Assembly: GCF_002934265.1 (NCBI RefSeq)
Contig: NZ_PTIX01000006.1
Coordinates: forward strand, 186,001-250,000
Source of the DNA: Actinokineospora auranticolor
GTDB taxonomy: Bacteria > Actinomycetota > Actinomycetes > Mycobacteriales > Pseudonocardiaceae
Reading direction: 5' to 3'
DNA: 64,000 nt
Positions 1 through 8,389 of the stretch are shown here, piece after piece (position 1 is the stretch's first letter; the number at the start of each line of letters is the position of its first letter). The translations under genes were made by a program, and so were the position numbers. Below the pieces are notes generated by a model, which made no database searches, was not told where the DNA came from, and saw only the letters and a list, made by a program, of their open reading frames with translations.

Positions 1-190
1 CTGGGGCGACGTGCACGGTGTGGGTACCAGCGCGCGGACGGTGCGGGTCGGCGACCGCGTGCTGTTCAACCCCGAGGACCAGCTCGAGGTCGAGGTCCAC
101 GGGCAGGCCTACCTGGTGATGCGCGAGCGGGACGTGCACGCCGTCGCCACCGAGCGCAGCACCGAACACGGGACCGGGTTGTACCTCTGA
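1..190 (+). CDS. GroES-family co-chaperonin, C-terminal part
   Basis: Only the last 62 codons are inside the window; the gene begins upstream. The translated end carries the Cpn10 signature GDRVLFNPEDQLEVEVHG followed by AYLVMRERDVHAV, which matches the second half of GroES (GDRVLF...EVDGEEYLILRESDVLAV). GroES caps the GroEL chamber in the cytoplasm. The copy here diverges from canonical GroES in its extended tail (ATERSTEHGTGLYL), so it may be a secondary GroES-like protein rather than the main groES. Its stop lies 14 bases before the VanW gene start, which suggests co-transcription with it. Confidence 0.75.
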   Translation, partial: WGDVHGVGTSARTVRVGDRVLFNPEDQLEVEVHGQAYLVMRERDVHAVATERSTEHGTGLYL

Positions 191-204
191 GGGGAAGGTG
201 AGCC

Positions 205-2091
205 GTGCCGGACGACCAGAACTGGCCTGGCGGCGCCAGATGGCCGGAGTCGCACGCCGAGCAGACCGACCTGCTGCCGCGCGCGGCGTTCACCGGGATG
301 CTGGACAGCCCGACCGAGAAGATCAACACCACCGGGCTGGGGTTCGGCACACCGCCGGAGCCCGCACCGGAAGCGAAGCAGAAGAGCCTGCGCAAGCCCG
401 CGATCATCGCGGGCTCGGTCCTCGGCGGACTGGCCCTGCTCTACGGCGTCGACCTCGCGCTCAGCAGCGGTGAGGTGCCCCGCGGCACGACCGTCGCGGG
501 CGTCGAGGTCGGCGGGCTGTCCCACGACGAGGCCGAGAGGGCGCTGCGCGAGAAGATCGAACCGCGGCTGACCCAGCCGATCGCGCTCAAGATGGGCGCG
601 GTCGAGGAGAAGCTGGACCCCACGACGTCCGGGCTGAAGCTGGACTGGGCCGCCACCCTGGACCAGGCGGGCGACCAGCCGCTCAACCCCTTCACCCGGT
701 TGACCTCGCTCTTCGGGGGGACCCGCGAGGTCGGCGTGGTCACCACCACCGACAACGCGGCCCTCGACGCCGCCGTCGACGGGCTCAAGGGCAAGGCCGT
801 GCGCACCCCGGCCGAGGGCGGCATCAGGTTCGAGGGCATCACCCCGGTCGCCGTCGAGCCGGTGCTCGGCCAGGAGCTCGACGCGCCGGGCGCCCGCCAG
901 GCGATCCTCGACGGCTGGGTGATCGGCGAGCCGCTCGACCTGCCGGTGAGCACGGTCCCGGTCAAGACCACCACCGAGGGCGTGCACGCCGCGCTCGACC
1001 AGTTCGCCAAGGTCGCGGTGTCCGCGCCGGTGACGGTCAAGGGCGAGGGCAAGGACGCGAAGATCGATCCCGCGGTGATCGCGGGCGCGCTCAGCTTCGA
1101 ACCCGCCGACGGCGGCGGGCTCACCCCGAAGGTCGACAACAACAAGCTCACCGAGGCGGTCCGCCCGCAGCTGGCGTCGACCGAGAAGGAGGGCAAGGAC
1201 GCGCAGGTCGTCTTCGAGGGCGGCGCGCCCGCGGTGACCCCGTCCGTGGACGGCACGGGCATCAAGTACGACACCGCGTTCGCCCCGATGCTCGAGGTGC
1301 TGAAGAAGGCCGACGGCCGCGAGATCAAGGTCGAGTACACCAAGACCCCGGCCAAGGTGACCACCGAGCAGGCCAACCAGCTCGGCATCAAGGAGGTCGT
1401 CGGCGAGTTCTCCACCAAGGGCTTCGCCGTGGACTCCGGCGTCAACATCCGCCAGGTCGCGGCCAAGGTCAACGGCGCCATCGTCAAGCCGGGCGAGACG
1501 TTCAGCCTCAACGGGTTCACCGGCCCGCGCACCGCGGCGCAGGGCTACGTCGAGGCGGGCGTGATCAAGGACGGCGCCCCCGGCCGCGAGGTGGGCGGCG
1601 GCATCTCGCAGTTCGCCACCACCCTCTACAACGCGTCGTACTTCTCGGGTCTGAAGGACGCCGGGCACAAGGAGCACAGCTACTACATCTCGCGGTACCC
1701 ACCGGCTCGCGAGGCCACGGTGTTCCAGAACCACGACGGCAGCAGCGTCATCGACCTGAAGTTCACCAACGACTCGCAGACCGGCGTGGCCATCCAGACG
1801 ATCTGGACCTCGTCCTCGATCACGGTGAAGATCTGGGGCACCAAGCACTACACCGTCGAGTCCATCCCCGGCAGCCGCACGGCGGAGACGCCGCCGCAGG
1901 AGAAGCCGGGCCCGACCACGGGCAAGTGCACGCCGAGCAACGGTGCCCCGGGCTTCACCACCTCGGACACCCGCGTCCTCAAGGACGTCGCGACCGGCCA
2001 CGAGGTCCGCCGCGACACCCGGACGGTCAAGTACAACCCGCAGCCGAAGATCGTCTGCGCCCCGGCACCACCCCCGCCCCCGGCAGGCTGA
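205..2091 (+). CDS. VanW-family membrane-anchored envelope protein
   Basis: The product is 628 residues with a GTG start preceded by GGGGAAGG. Residues about 1-68 are cytoplasmic and end in a basic Lys-rich segment. One membrane helix spans about 70-90, and the remainder is extracytoplasmic. Two or more putative peptidoglycan-binding type-4 (YoaR-like) segments come next, then a VanW domain at about 390-520 (FSLNGFTGPRT, GGGISQFATTLYNA, HSYYISRYPPAREATVF). The C-terminus is Pro-rich. VanW proteins are found with vancomycin-resistance clusters and in many actinobacteria, but their biochemical role is not established. No van genes lie nearby, so a general cell-wall role is more likely than resistance. 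A strong terminator follows directly. Confidence 0.9.
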   Translation: MPDDQNWPGGARWPESHAEQTDLLPRAAFTGMLDSPTEKINTTGLGFGTPPEPAPEAKQKSLRKPAIIAGSVLGGLALLYGVDLALSSGEVPRGTTVAGVEVGGLSHDEAERALREKIEPRLTQPIALKMGAVEEKLDPTTSGLKLDWAATLDQAGDQPLNPFTRLTSLFGGTREVGVVTTTDNAALDAAVDGLKGKAVRTPAEGGIRFEGITPVAVEPVLGQELDAPGARQAILDGWVIGEPLDLPVSTVPVKTTTEGVHAALDQFAKVAVSAPVTVKGEGKDAKIDPAVIAGALSFEPADGGGLTPKVDNNKLTEAVRPQLASTEKEGKDAQVVFEGGAPAVTPSVDGTGIKYDTAFAPMLEVLKKADGREIKVEYTKTPAKVTTEQANQLGIKEVVGEFSTKGFAVDSGVNIRQVAAKVNGAIVKPGETFSLNGFTGPRTAAQGYVEAGVIKDGAPGREVGGGISQFATTLYNASYFSGLKDAGHKEHSYYISRYPPAREATVFQNHDGSSVIDLKFTNDSQTGVAIQTIWTSSSITVKIWGTKHYTVESIPGSRTAETPPQEKPGPTTGKCTPSNGAPGFTTSDTRVLKDVATGHEVRRDTRTVKYNPQPKIVCAPAPPPPPAG

Positions 2092-2097
2092 TCCCCT

Positions 2098-2132
2098 GGG
2101 AAAAGGGCCACGGACACCGTGGCCCTTTTCCC
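2098..2132 (+). terminator. Intrinsic terminator after the VanW gene
   Basis: A perfect 16-bp inverted repeat (GGGAAAAGGGCCACGG and its complement) with a 3-nt loop begins 7 bases after the VanW stop codon. The downstream arm contains TTTT. Confidence 0.9.
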
Positions 2133-2382
2133 ATGCGCGGATGGTTCCGAGTCGGAGGTCGACAGCGGCTTCCGCCGGTACGACGGCCAGCACGAGCAGG
2201 TCCCCGTAGCCCCGACGAATCCGCCCTGGGCGGTGGTGAGCGCCGGATACCGCTCGCCACCGATCACGAGCGTCGCCGTTGTCGGACTCGTCTCGGCGGC
2301 GTCGAGGCGAAGGGGGCTCGGGTTTGAGAACGGACGTCCGGTGACATCTCGCCTCTAGTGGGTGACAACTGGAGGAGGGCTG

Positions 2383-3201
2383 ATGGCCACCGCCACTGAC
2401 GCTGGGCGACGGGCTCGGGATCATGGGACCGTCAAGGTGCTCGGGCGGGTCGGGATGGGGTGCTTCGGGGCGGTCTACGTGATCGTCGCCTACCTCGCCG
2501 TCCAGGTCGCGGTGGGCGGGGGTGGCCAGGAGGCTGACCAGACCGGTGCCCTGCAGGAGATCGCGGGGACGTCGTTCGGCGCCGTTGTGCTGTGGGTGCT
2601 GGCGGTCGGGTTGCTGGCCTTCGGTGTGTGGCAGCTGCTGATGGCGGGGTTCAGCTTCCAGTGGGTGGACAAGCAGCACAAGCGGATCTTCAAGAAGATC
2701 GGCGCGGGCGTGCGCGGTGTCGTGGGCATCTCGCTGGCGATCGCTGCCATCCGCATCGCCACCGGCAGCGGGAGCCAGAGCGGTGACCAGAAGCAGAAGG
2801 AGATGACCGGTCAGCTGATGGAGCTGCCCGCGGGTCGGCTGCTCGTCGGCTTCGGCGCCCTCGTGGTCATCGGCGCCGGGGTGGCCAGCATCGTGTCCGG
2901 TGTCCGCAAGTCGTTCATGCACGACCTCGACCCCTCCGAGCTGCCCAACGGCTCCCGCCGGTGGGTCGAGCGGCTGGGCATGGTCGGTTACGCCGCCAAG
3001 GGCGTCGGCATCGGCATCATCGGCGTGCTCCTCGGCGCCGCGGCCATCGACTCCGACGCGGGCGAGGCGGGTGGGCTCGACTCGGCCCTGCGCACCCTCG
3101 CCGAGCAGCCCTTCGGCACCGCGCTCCTCATCGCCGTCGCCCTCGGCTTCGCCGCCTTCGGCATCTACTGCTTCGCCGCGGCCCGCGCCCACCGCACCTA
3201 G
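2383..3201 (+). CDS. DUF1206 domain membrane protein
   Basis: The product is 272 residues. I chose ATG 2383 because GGAGGAGGG sits just upstream; an in-frame GTG at 2362 lies before that ribosome site. The protein is built of three repeats of about 80 residues, each with two hydrophobic segments, giving about six membrane helices. This is the normal DUF1206 layout. The repeats share motifs such as GMGCFGAVYVIVAYLA, RLGMVGYAAKGVGIGIIG and FGTALLIAVALGFAAFGIYC. Function is unknown in this actinobacterial family. The stop codon overlaps that of the convergent UTRA gene by a few bases. Confidence 0.85.
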   Translation: MATATDAGRRARDHGTVKVLGRVGMGCFGAVYVIVAYLAVQVAVGGGGQEADQTGALQEIAGTSFGAVVLWVLAVGLLAFGVWQLLMAGFSFQWVDKQHKRIFKKIGAGVRGVVGISLAIAAIRIATGSGSQSGDQKQKEMTGQLMELPAGRLLVGFGALVVIGAGVASIVSGVRKSFMHDLDPSELPNGSRRWVERLGMVGYAAKGVGIGIIGVLLGAAAIDSDAGEAGGLDSALRTLAEQPFGTALLIAVALGFAAFGIYCFAAARAHRT

Positions 3202-3725
3202 AAGTGGTACTCCAGGACGTACGCCGCCGCGTCCAGCACCATCTCGTTGACCTCGACAGCCGCGTCGTCGGCCTGGTAGGCGGTCCGGGTCACGTGGATG
3301 ACCGGGACCGCCTGCCCCAGCCGCAGCACCTCGCGCTCCTCGTGGCTCGGCATCCGCGAGCGGAGTTCCTCGCGGAACCGCACCGGCGCGGACCCGAGTT
3401 CGGCCAGCCGGGCGTACGCGCCGCCGGGCCCGGTCTCCGGTTCGGCGATCGCGCTCTCCCGCACCAGCTCGGCCGGGTAGTACGTCCACGCGAGCTGGAT
3501 CGGCCGCTCCTCGACCAGGTAGACGCGGCGGCGGACCAGGGCGAGGGCGTCCGCGTCGAGGCCGAGCGCCTCCGCCACCCTCGGCGGCGGCACCTCCTCC
3601 GCGACCACCAGGTCACTGACCACCGGTGGGCGGTCCGGGTCGTCCGCCGCCCAGACGGATCGCGCCCGGTCCCGGAGTCGACTCGGGCTGACGCGGCGAT
3701 AGGGCTGGAAATCCCGATCGGTCAT
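3198..3725 (-). CDS. Stand-alone UTRA (ligand-sensing) domain protein lacking the GntR winged helix
   Basis: The product is 175 residues from ATG 3725. A TTG at 3734 is closer to the GGAGGAG ribosome site and is possible. The sequence matches the UTRA effector domain of GntR/HutC regulators (YRRVSPSRLRDRARSVW, then VRRRVYLVEERPIQLAWTYYP, then HVTRTAYQADDAAVEVNEMVLDAAAYVLEY). The roughly 65-residue N-terminal DNA-binding winged helix normally present is absent. No remnant of it is visible in the 70 bases between this start and the next gene's terminator. It may sense a small molecule and partner another regulator, or be a domain remnant that kept its ribosome site. Confidence 0.8.
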   Translation of the reverse strand: MTDRDFQPYRRVSPSRLRDRARSVWAADDPDRPPVVSDLVVAEEVPPPRVAEALGLDADALALVRRRVYLVEERPIQLAWTYYPAELVRESAIAEPETGPGGAYARLAELGSAPVRFREELRSRMPSHEEREVLRLGQAVPVIHVTRTAYQADDAAVEVNEMVLDAAAYVLEYHF

Positions 3726-3765
3726 GCCTGACAAGGCTCCTCCGATCGGCCCCGAAACCCAAGGA

Positions 3766-3790
3766 GGCCCGCCACGGGTCGTGGCGGGCC
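3766..3790 (-). terminator. Terminator of the fadE5 gene
   Basis: A perfect 11-bp GC-rich inverted repeat (GGCCCGCCACG, 3-nt loop, complement) lies 17 bases beyond the fadE5 stop on the minus strand. It also separates fadE5 from the UTRA gene. Confidence 0.75.
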
Positions 3791-3806
3791 CCTTCGGTCG
3801 GGTGGC

Positions 3807-5639
3807 TCAGAAAGCGGCTTCGTCCAGGTCCATGAGGTCGTTGTCGGCGGCTTCGACGATCTTGCGCGCGGCCGACAGGTCGGGCAGCACGTTCTTGGCG
3901 AAGAAGGACGCCACGGCGACCTTGCCCTCGTAGAACGCCTTGTCCTTGCCCGCCGCGCCCGCGTCCAGCTTGGCCAGCGCGATCTCCGCCTGGCGCTGGA
4001 GCAGCCAGCCGACCAGCAGGTCGCCGGTGGCCATCAGCAGCCGGACGCTGTGCTGGCCCACCTTGTAGATGCTGCGCGGGTCCTCCTGCGCCGCGGTCAG
4101 GTAGCCGACCAGCGCGCCGAGCATGGCCTGGACGTCCTCAAGGCCCTGCTTGAGCAGTTCCCGCTCGCGCTTGAGCCTGCCGTTGCCGCCCTCGGCCTGG
4201 ATGAACGCCTGGATCTCGCCCGCCACGTGCGCCAGACCCTGGCCCCGGTCGCGGACGATCTTGCGGAAGAAGAAGTCCAGCGACTGGATCGCGGTCGTGC
4301 CCTCGTACAGGGAGTCGATCTTGGCGTCGCGGATGTACTGCTCCAGCGGGTAGTCCTGCAGGAAGCCGGACCCGCCCAGGGTCTGCAGCGACTGGACCAG
4401 CTGCTCGGTCGCGCGCTCGGAACCGACGCCCTTGACCACCGGGAGCAGCAGGTCGTTGACCTGACCGGCCAGCTTGACCGCGTCCGCGCCGCCCTCGCCG
4501 GTCCAGATCTGGTCCTGGAAGGTGGCCGCGTACAGGTACACCGCGCGCAGGCCCTCGGCGTAGGCCTTCTGCAGCATGAGGCTGCGGCGCACGTCCGGGT
4601 GGTGGGTGATGGTCACGCGGGGCGCGGACTTGTCCACCATGTTCGGCAGGTCGGCGCCCTGGACGCGCTCCTTGGCGTAGGCCAGCGCGTTGAGGTAGCC
4701 GGTGGACAGGGTCGCGATGGCCTTGGTGCCGACCATCATCCGGGCGTACTCGATGACCTGGAACATCTGCGCGATGCCGTTGTGCACCTCGCCGAGCAGC
4801 CAGCCCTTGGCCGGGGTGCCGTGCTGGCCGAAGGTCAGTTCGCAGGTGGTCGAGACCTTCAGGCCCATCTTGTGCTCGACGTTGGTCACGAACGCGCCGT
4901 TGCGCTCGCCCAGCTCACCGGTCTCGGTGTCGAAGTGGAACTTGGGCACCAGGAACAGGCTCAGCCCCTTGGTGCCCGGCCCGTGACCCTCGGGCCGGGC
5001 CAGCACCAGGTGCATGATGTTCTCGGTCAGGTCCTGGTCGCCCGAGGTGATGAACCGCTTCACGCCCTCGATGTGCCACGAGCCGTCGTCCTGCTTGACC
5101 GCCTTGGCGCGGCCCGCGCCGACGTCGGAGCCCGCGTCCGGCTCGGTCAGCACCATGGTGGCGCCCCAGCCGCGGTCGATGATGAACTGCGCCCAGCGCT
5201 GCTGCTCCTCGGTGCCGTTCTTGTGCGCGATCATCGCGAAGTTGGGCCCCGCCAGGTACATGAACAGCGCCGGGTTGGCCCCCAGGATCAGTTCGGCGGC
5301 CGACCACTGCACCGTCGGCGGGAGGCCGAAGCCGCCCAGGTCGTCGGTGAGGCCGAGGCGCCACCACTCGCCGTCCCACAGCGCCTTGTAGGACTTCTTG
5401 AACGACTCGGGCAGGGTCGCGCTGAAGGTCTTCGGGTCGTACACCGGCGGGTTGCGGTCGGCGTCGGCGAACGACTCCGCGAGCGGGCCCGAGGCCAGCT
5501 TGTTCAGCTCGGCGAGCACACCGCGCGCGGTCTCCTCGTCGGACTCCGCGAGCACGCCCTTGCCCAGCCGGTCCTGGACCTTGAACACCTCGAAGAGGTT
5601 GAACTCAAGGTCGCGCACGTTGCTCTTGTAGTGGCCCAT
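3807..5639 (-). CDS. fadE5: FadE5-type acyl-CoA dehydrogenase
   Basis: The product is 610 residues, the same length as Mycobacterium FadE5 (611), and it begins with the family's [21 protein letters not shown] 5639 follows GGAG at good spacing. FadE5 enzymes are FAD-dependent and introduce the trans-2 double bond into acyl-CoAs over a broad chain-length range, the first step of beta-oxidation. Visible motifs include [27 protein letters not shown] (FAD and substrate region), [18 protein letters not shown] and YEGTTAIQ, whose Glu (about residue 446) is the catalytic base. In Mycobacterium the gene sits beside htdX-fabG4-fadA2; here that trio is 30 kb away. The electrons would pass to ETF and then to the EtfD-type reductase at 9644-11887. 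Confidence 0.95.
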   Translation of the reverse strand: MGHYKSNVRDLEFNLFEVFKVQDRLGKGVLAESDEETARGVLAELNKLASGPLAESFADADRNPPVYDPKTFSATLPESFKKSYKALWDGEWWRLGLTDDLGGFGLPPTVQWSAAELILGANPALFMYLAGPNFAMIAHKNGTEEQQRWAQFIIDRGWGATMVLTEPDAGSDVGAGRAKAVKQDDGSWHIEGVKRFITSGDQDLTENIMHLVLARPEGHGPGTKGLSLFLVPKFHFDTETGELGERNGAFVTNVEHKMGLKVSTTCELTFGQHGTPAKGWLLGEVHNGIAQMFQVIEYARMMVGTKAIATLSTGYLNALAYAKERVQGADLPNMVDKSAPRVTITHHPDVRRSLMLQKAYAEGLRAVYLYAATFQDQIWTGEGGADAVKLAGQVNDLLLPVVKGVGSERATEQLVQSLQTLGGSGFLQDYPLEQYIRDAKIDSLYEGTTAIQSLDFFFRKIVRDRGQGLAHVAGEIQAFIQAEGGNGRLKRERELLKQGLEDVQAMLGALVGYLTAAQEDPRSIYKVGQHSVRLLMATGDLLVGWLLQRQAEIALAKLDAGAAGKDKAFYEGKVAVASFFAKNVLPDLSAARKIVEAADNDLMDLDEAAF

Positions 5640-5705
5640 CTCGTCGCTCCGTGTCCTCACGCCGGGTGCGGGTTCTCCACCCGCGAGCAGGAGTGCTGCT
5701 ACTCA

Positions 5706-5735
5706 TCGGTAACAAAAGTGTATTACCGACGGGTA
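5706..5735. promoter_or_regulatory. Palindromic operator region upstream of fadE5
   Basis: Two overlapping palindromes lie about 70-95 bases upstream of the fadE5 start. TCGGTAA-N10-TTACCGA occupies 5706-5729. TACCGACGGGTA (5724-5735) fits the TACY-N4-RGTA pattern seen at other fatty-acid genes in this window. The surrounding sequence is unusually AT-rich, as expected for a promoter. Confidence 0.5.
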
Positions 5736-5773
5736 GGGACGGCAAGGCGATTGGTCGGGATCACTCACCCGGG

Positions 5774-6502
5774 TCACGTCCCGGTGCGGGTCCCCTCGGG
5801 CAGCAGCGGCGCGAGGAGCACGCCCGCCTTGAACGCCACCGCGACCGCGTGCGTGCGGTCCCGGGCGGCCAGCTTGCGCAGGATGCTCTTCACGTGGGTG
5901 CGCACGGTCTCCACCGACACGTACAGGATCTTCGCGATGGCCTGGTTCTCCAGGCCGTCCGCGATGAGCTGGAGGACCTGGAACTCGCGCCGGGAGAGCT
6001 GCTGGAGGTCGGTGTCGACGCCCCGGATGAGCCGCCCGCGCGGCGCGGCGACCGTCCTGGCCAGCGCCGGGTCCATGTAGCGGCGGCTGGTGAACACCGC
6101 CTGGATGGCGTCGACCAGCTGCGGCGGCTCGACCGTGCGCGGGACGACCCCGTGCACGCCGGAGGCCATCGCGGTGGCGACGTACTGCGTGGTCCGGTGC
6201 GCCTCCCGGACCAGCACGAGCACGACGGCGTCGGGGTTGGCCGCGGTGAGCGTGCTGCTCAGGTGGTTGCGCGGGTCGAGGCCGGAGTCGAGGAGCACGA
6301 CGTCCGGGCGGTACCGCTCGGCGAAGCCGACCGCGCCCTGCGGGGTGTCGGTCGCGCCGAGCCAGCGCAGCCCGGGGGTGCGCAGGACGAGTGCGGCCAA
6401 ACCCTCGCGGAACAGCGGGATGCCGTCGACGAGTGCGACGGTCGGCCCACCGTTCTCCCACGGGCTGCCGGTCGCGCCTCGGTGTGCCGTGCTGGGCGGC
6501 AT
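5774..6502 (-). CDS. LuxR/NarL-type regulator with an atypical receiver domain
   Basis: The product is 242 residues from ATG 6502, preceded by GGGAGGAA. An open frame continues upstream but has no ribosome site. The receiver spans about 21-140 and the LuxR helix-turn-helix about 175-235 (LSRREFQVLQLIADGLENQAIAKILYVS, then VRTHVKSILRKLAARDRT). The receiver keeps the candidate phosphorylation residue Asp72 (VVLLDSGLDP). However, the paired acidic residues that bind Mg2+ are reduced to one: VALVDGIPLFREG has Gly where the second Asp normally stands. Activity may therefore not depend on ordinary phosphotransfer. No histidine kinase is adjacent. Confidence 0.85.
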   Translation of the reverse strand: MPPSTAHRGATGSPWENGGPTVALVDGIPLFREGLAALVLRTPGLRWLGATDTPQGAVGFAERYRPDVVLLDSGLDPRNHLSSTLTAANPDAVVLVLVREAHRTTQYVATAMASGVHGVVPRTVEPPQLVDAIQAVFTSRRYMDPALARTVAAPRGRLIRGVDTDLQQLSRREFQVLQLIADGLENQAIAKILYVSVETVRTHVKSILRKLAARDRTHAVAVAFKAGVLLAPLLPEGTRTGT

Positions 6503-6795
6503 GCGTTGGGTTCCTCCCGCCGTTTTCACCCGTCCGCGAGTCCGCCCGGCCACGTTGTGGTGGTTGTGACGTGCGGAATCGAGGTTTCCGGCCACCTGGA
6601 CCGAAACCTCACTCACACAGGTGATGGGTACTGCTGTGATCTGTGTTACATATATCGCTCCTCGGTTGCGCAGTGTGTCGGTCGGTCGGCTGAGAAGTGC
6701 CTGAGAGGTCACGAACCAGCAGGCAGATCGGGCAACGGGTAGGAACGGGCCGCCCCGGCGGATAGGGTCGTGGGTACGCCGGAGTGACCAGTCGA
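6503..6795. promoter_or_regulatory. Divergent promoter region
   Basis: This stretch of about 290 bases separates the LuxR regulator from the DUF4304 gene. Around 6640-6665 it is markedly AT-rich for this genome (TGTGTTACATATATCG), typical of a promoter core. I see no gene or clear terminator in it. Confidence 0.4.
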
Positions 6796-7275
6796 ATGCT
6801 GAGAGTGGGGGGCTACGTGGAAGCGGGCGCGGTGCGCAATGCGGACGAGTGGTTCCGGCTCATGGTCGAGACCGGCTTGGCCCCCGGGTTGCGGGCGCTC
6901 GGCCTGGCGGGCACCGGCCGCACCTTCAAGGTGGTGCGCGACGCGCACGTGGGGCAGGTGTCGATCCTCCAGTCGACCCGCTCCAGCGCGTACTCCACCC
7001 GCTTCACCCTGTCGTTGAGCGTCACCCCCACCGACGAGTGGGCGTCACAACTACGCATCCGCCCCTACGCGCTGGCCGCGGGCCACCGCGGCTACGGCTG
7101 GCAGGAGCGCATCGGCAACCTGATGCTCGTCGGCGGCGGCGTCCCGATCGGCGACCTGTGGTGGAAGATCGAGGCGGGCAAACCCTTCGCCTCCCTGTCG
7201 GACGAGGTGCTCACCGCCGTCCGCGAGTTCGGCATCCCCGCCATCGAGCACCAGATCAGCGCCCGAGTGCACTAA
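6796..7275 (+). CDS. DUF4304 domain protein
   Basis: The product is 159 residues if ATG 6796 is used (GGAGTGA upstream). GTG 6817 after GGGGGG is an equally good start and would remove the first seven residues. The protein shows the DUF4304 pattern: an N-terminal helix (NADEWFRLMVETGLAPGLRALGL), then GRTFKVVRDAHVGQVSILQSTRS and a C-terminal region with DLWWKIEAGKPFASL. DUF4304 has no established function. The protein looks cytoplasmic, with no signal peptide or membrane helix. Confidence 0.75.
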   Translation: MLRVGGYVEAGAVRNADEWFRLMVETGLAPGLRALGLAGTGRTFKVVRDAHVGQVSILQSTRSSAYSTRFTLSLSVTPTDEWASQLRIRPYALAAGHRGYGWQERIGNLMLVGGGVPIGDLWWKIEAGKPFASLSDEVLTAVREFGIPAIEHQISARVH

Positions 7276-7637
7276 AAGACACAGCGCGAACAATCCGCAG
7301 GATATCGACACGGACAAAACAACTCCGCACCCTATCCGCTATCGTCTCCCGCGCGTCGCGTAAAGCCAATGGGCTGGCACCGCAACCCGGCACCGGCCCA
7401 TTGGTGAAGCATTGTTCACCAGCACCACCACCGAACAATCACAACGCCCGCAGCACCAACCCAACCACGCCACGCCCTAACACAACGCGCCACGCCCTAA
7501 CACAAACAGCGACCACACTCCACGACACCACGCTGGGTCAAGCCCAATCGCACCGTGGGGTCCGGGGGCTCGGCCCCCGAATGAAATGGCGAAACTACCC
7601 GGTCTGCGCATTCCGCAGACATGGGTAGCCCTAGTTG
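7276..7637. other. Intergenic stretch with stem-loops and a short tandem repeat
   Basis: No gene is visible here and base composition is less GC-rich than nearby. Two hairpins follow the DUF4304 gene: CCAATGGGC/GCCCATTGG (7366-7404) and TGGTGAA/TTCACCA (7402-7421). A short direct repeat follows at 7468-7505. Confidence 0.4.
7468..7505. repeat. Two-copy 18-bp direct repeat
   Basis: CGCCACGCCCTAACACAA occurs at 7468-7485 and again at 7488-7505, separated by CG. Two copies are too few for an array; it is probably a local duplication. Confidence 0.8.
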
Positions 7638-7708
7638 AGCGGATGACGGGAATCGAACCCGCGTATTCAGCTTGGGAAGCTGATGTTCTACCATTGAACT
7701 ACATCCGC
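7638..7708 (-). tRNA. tRNA-Gly (anticodon CCC)
   Basis: The minus strand folds as a complete 71-nt tRNA. The acceptor stem pairs GCGGATG with CATCCGC. The D arm is TAGTTCAATGGTAGAA. The anticodon stem TCAGC/GCTGA carries loop TTCCCAA, giving anticodon CCC. The T arm is GCGGGTTCGATTCCCGT. The 3' CCA is not encoded. It would decode GGG glycine codons. Confidence 0.95.
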
Positions 7709-7795
7709 TTGACCGGTCACCCGATCGCGAAGATCGCTCTTCGCAGCCGTAGCTTACAGGTATCGGCCGGACGCGTCACCCAGCGGGGGTCCGGT

Positions 7796-7807
7796 TAGGG
7801 TGGGCGC
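7796..7807 (+). promoter_or_regulatory. Leaderless-type -10 element of dcd
   Basis: TAGGGT ends six bases before the GTG start of dcd and no ribosome site is present. This matches the TANNNT-N6 arrangement of actinobacterial leaderless genes. Confidence 0.5.
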
Positions 7808-8389
7808 GTGTTGCTGAGCGATCGTGACCTGCGGGTGGAGCTGGACGCCGGGCGGCTGGGGGTGGAGCCCTTCGACGCGGCCATGGTGCAGCCCTCCAGC
7901 ATCGATGTGCGGTTGGACCGGTTCTTCCGGGTGTTCAACAACACGCGGTACACGCACATCGACCCCCGGCAGCAGCAGGACGACCTGACGAGCCTGGTCG
8001 AGGCGGCCGACGACGAGCCGTTCGTGCTGCACCCGGGGGAGTTCGTGCTCGGGTCGACGTTCGAGAACGTCACGCTGCCCGACGACCTCGCGGGTCGGCT
8101 GGAGGGCAAGTCGTCGCTGGGGCGGTTGGGGCTGCTGACCCACTCGACGGCCGGGTTCATCGACCCGGGGTTCACCGGGCACATCACCCTCGAGCTGTCC
8201 AACGTCGCCAACCTGCCGATCACGCTGTGGCCGGGGATGAAGATCGGCCAGCTGTGCCTGTTCCGGCTCTCCTCCTCCGCCGAGTTCCCGTACGGTTCCA
8301 AGGAAGCGGGCTCGCGCTACCAGGGGCAGCGCGGCCCCACGCCCTCACGCGCCTACCTGAACTTTCACCGCGTCGACACCAAGCGCTGA
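7808..8389 (+). CDS. dcd: dCTP deaminase, bifunctional dCTP deaminase/dUTPase type
   Basis: The product is 193 residues and nearly collinear with Mycobacterium tuberculosis Dcd (190 residues), which both deaminates dCTP and hydrolyses the resulting dUTP to dUMP for thymidylate synthesis. Family motifs present are [45 protein letters not shown] (catalytic Glu within it), [17 protein letters not shown] and the C-terminal KYQGQRG-type segment ([14 protein letters not shown]) that closes over nucleotide. Cytoplasmic. Its 3' end overlaps the convergent MFS gene by 25 bases. Transcription appears leaderless. Confidence 0.97.
   Translation: MLLSDRDLRVELDAGRLGVEPFDAAMVQPSSIDVRLDRFFRVFNNTRYTHIDPRQQQDDLTSLVEAADDEPFVLHPGEFVLGSTFENVTLPDDLAGRLEGKSSLGRLGLLTHSTAGFIDPGFTGHITLELSNVANLPITLWPGMKIGQLCLFRLSSSAEFPYGSKEAGSRYQGQRGPTPSRAYLNFHRVDTKR

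Noticed and set aside
205..2091. Vancomycin-resistance cluster (VanW at 205 and VanZ-like at 12692)
   Set aside because: The two genes are 10 kb apart and no vanHAX, vanY or VanRS genes are present. Both families occur widely without resistance.
4050..6080. Long open frame on the plus strand opposite fadE5 and the LuxR gene
   Set aside because: It is a GC-skewed shadow. Codon third positions and motifs support the minus-strand genes, and the frame encodes low-complexity Arg/Leu/Val sequence without a ribosome site.
7468..7505. CRISPR array
   Set aside because: Only two adjacent 18-bp copies with a 2-base separator; no spacers and no cas genes.
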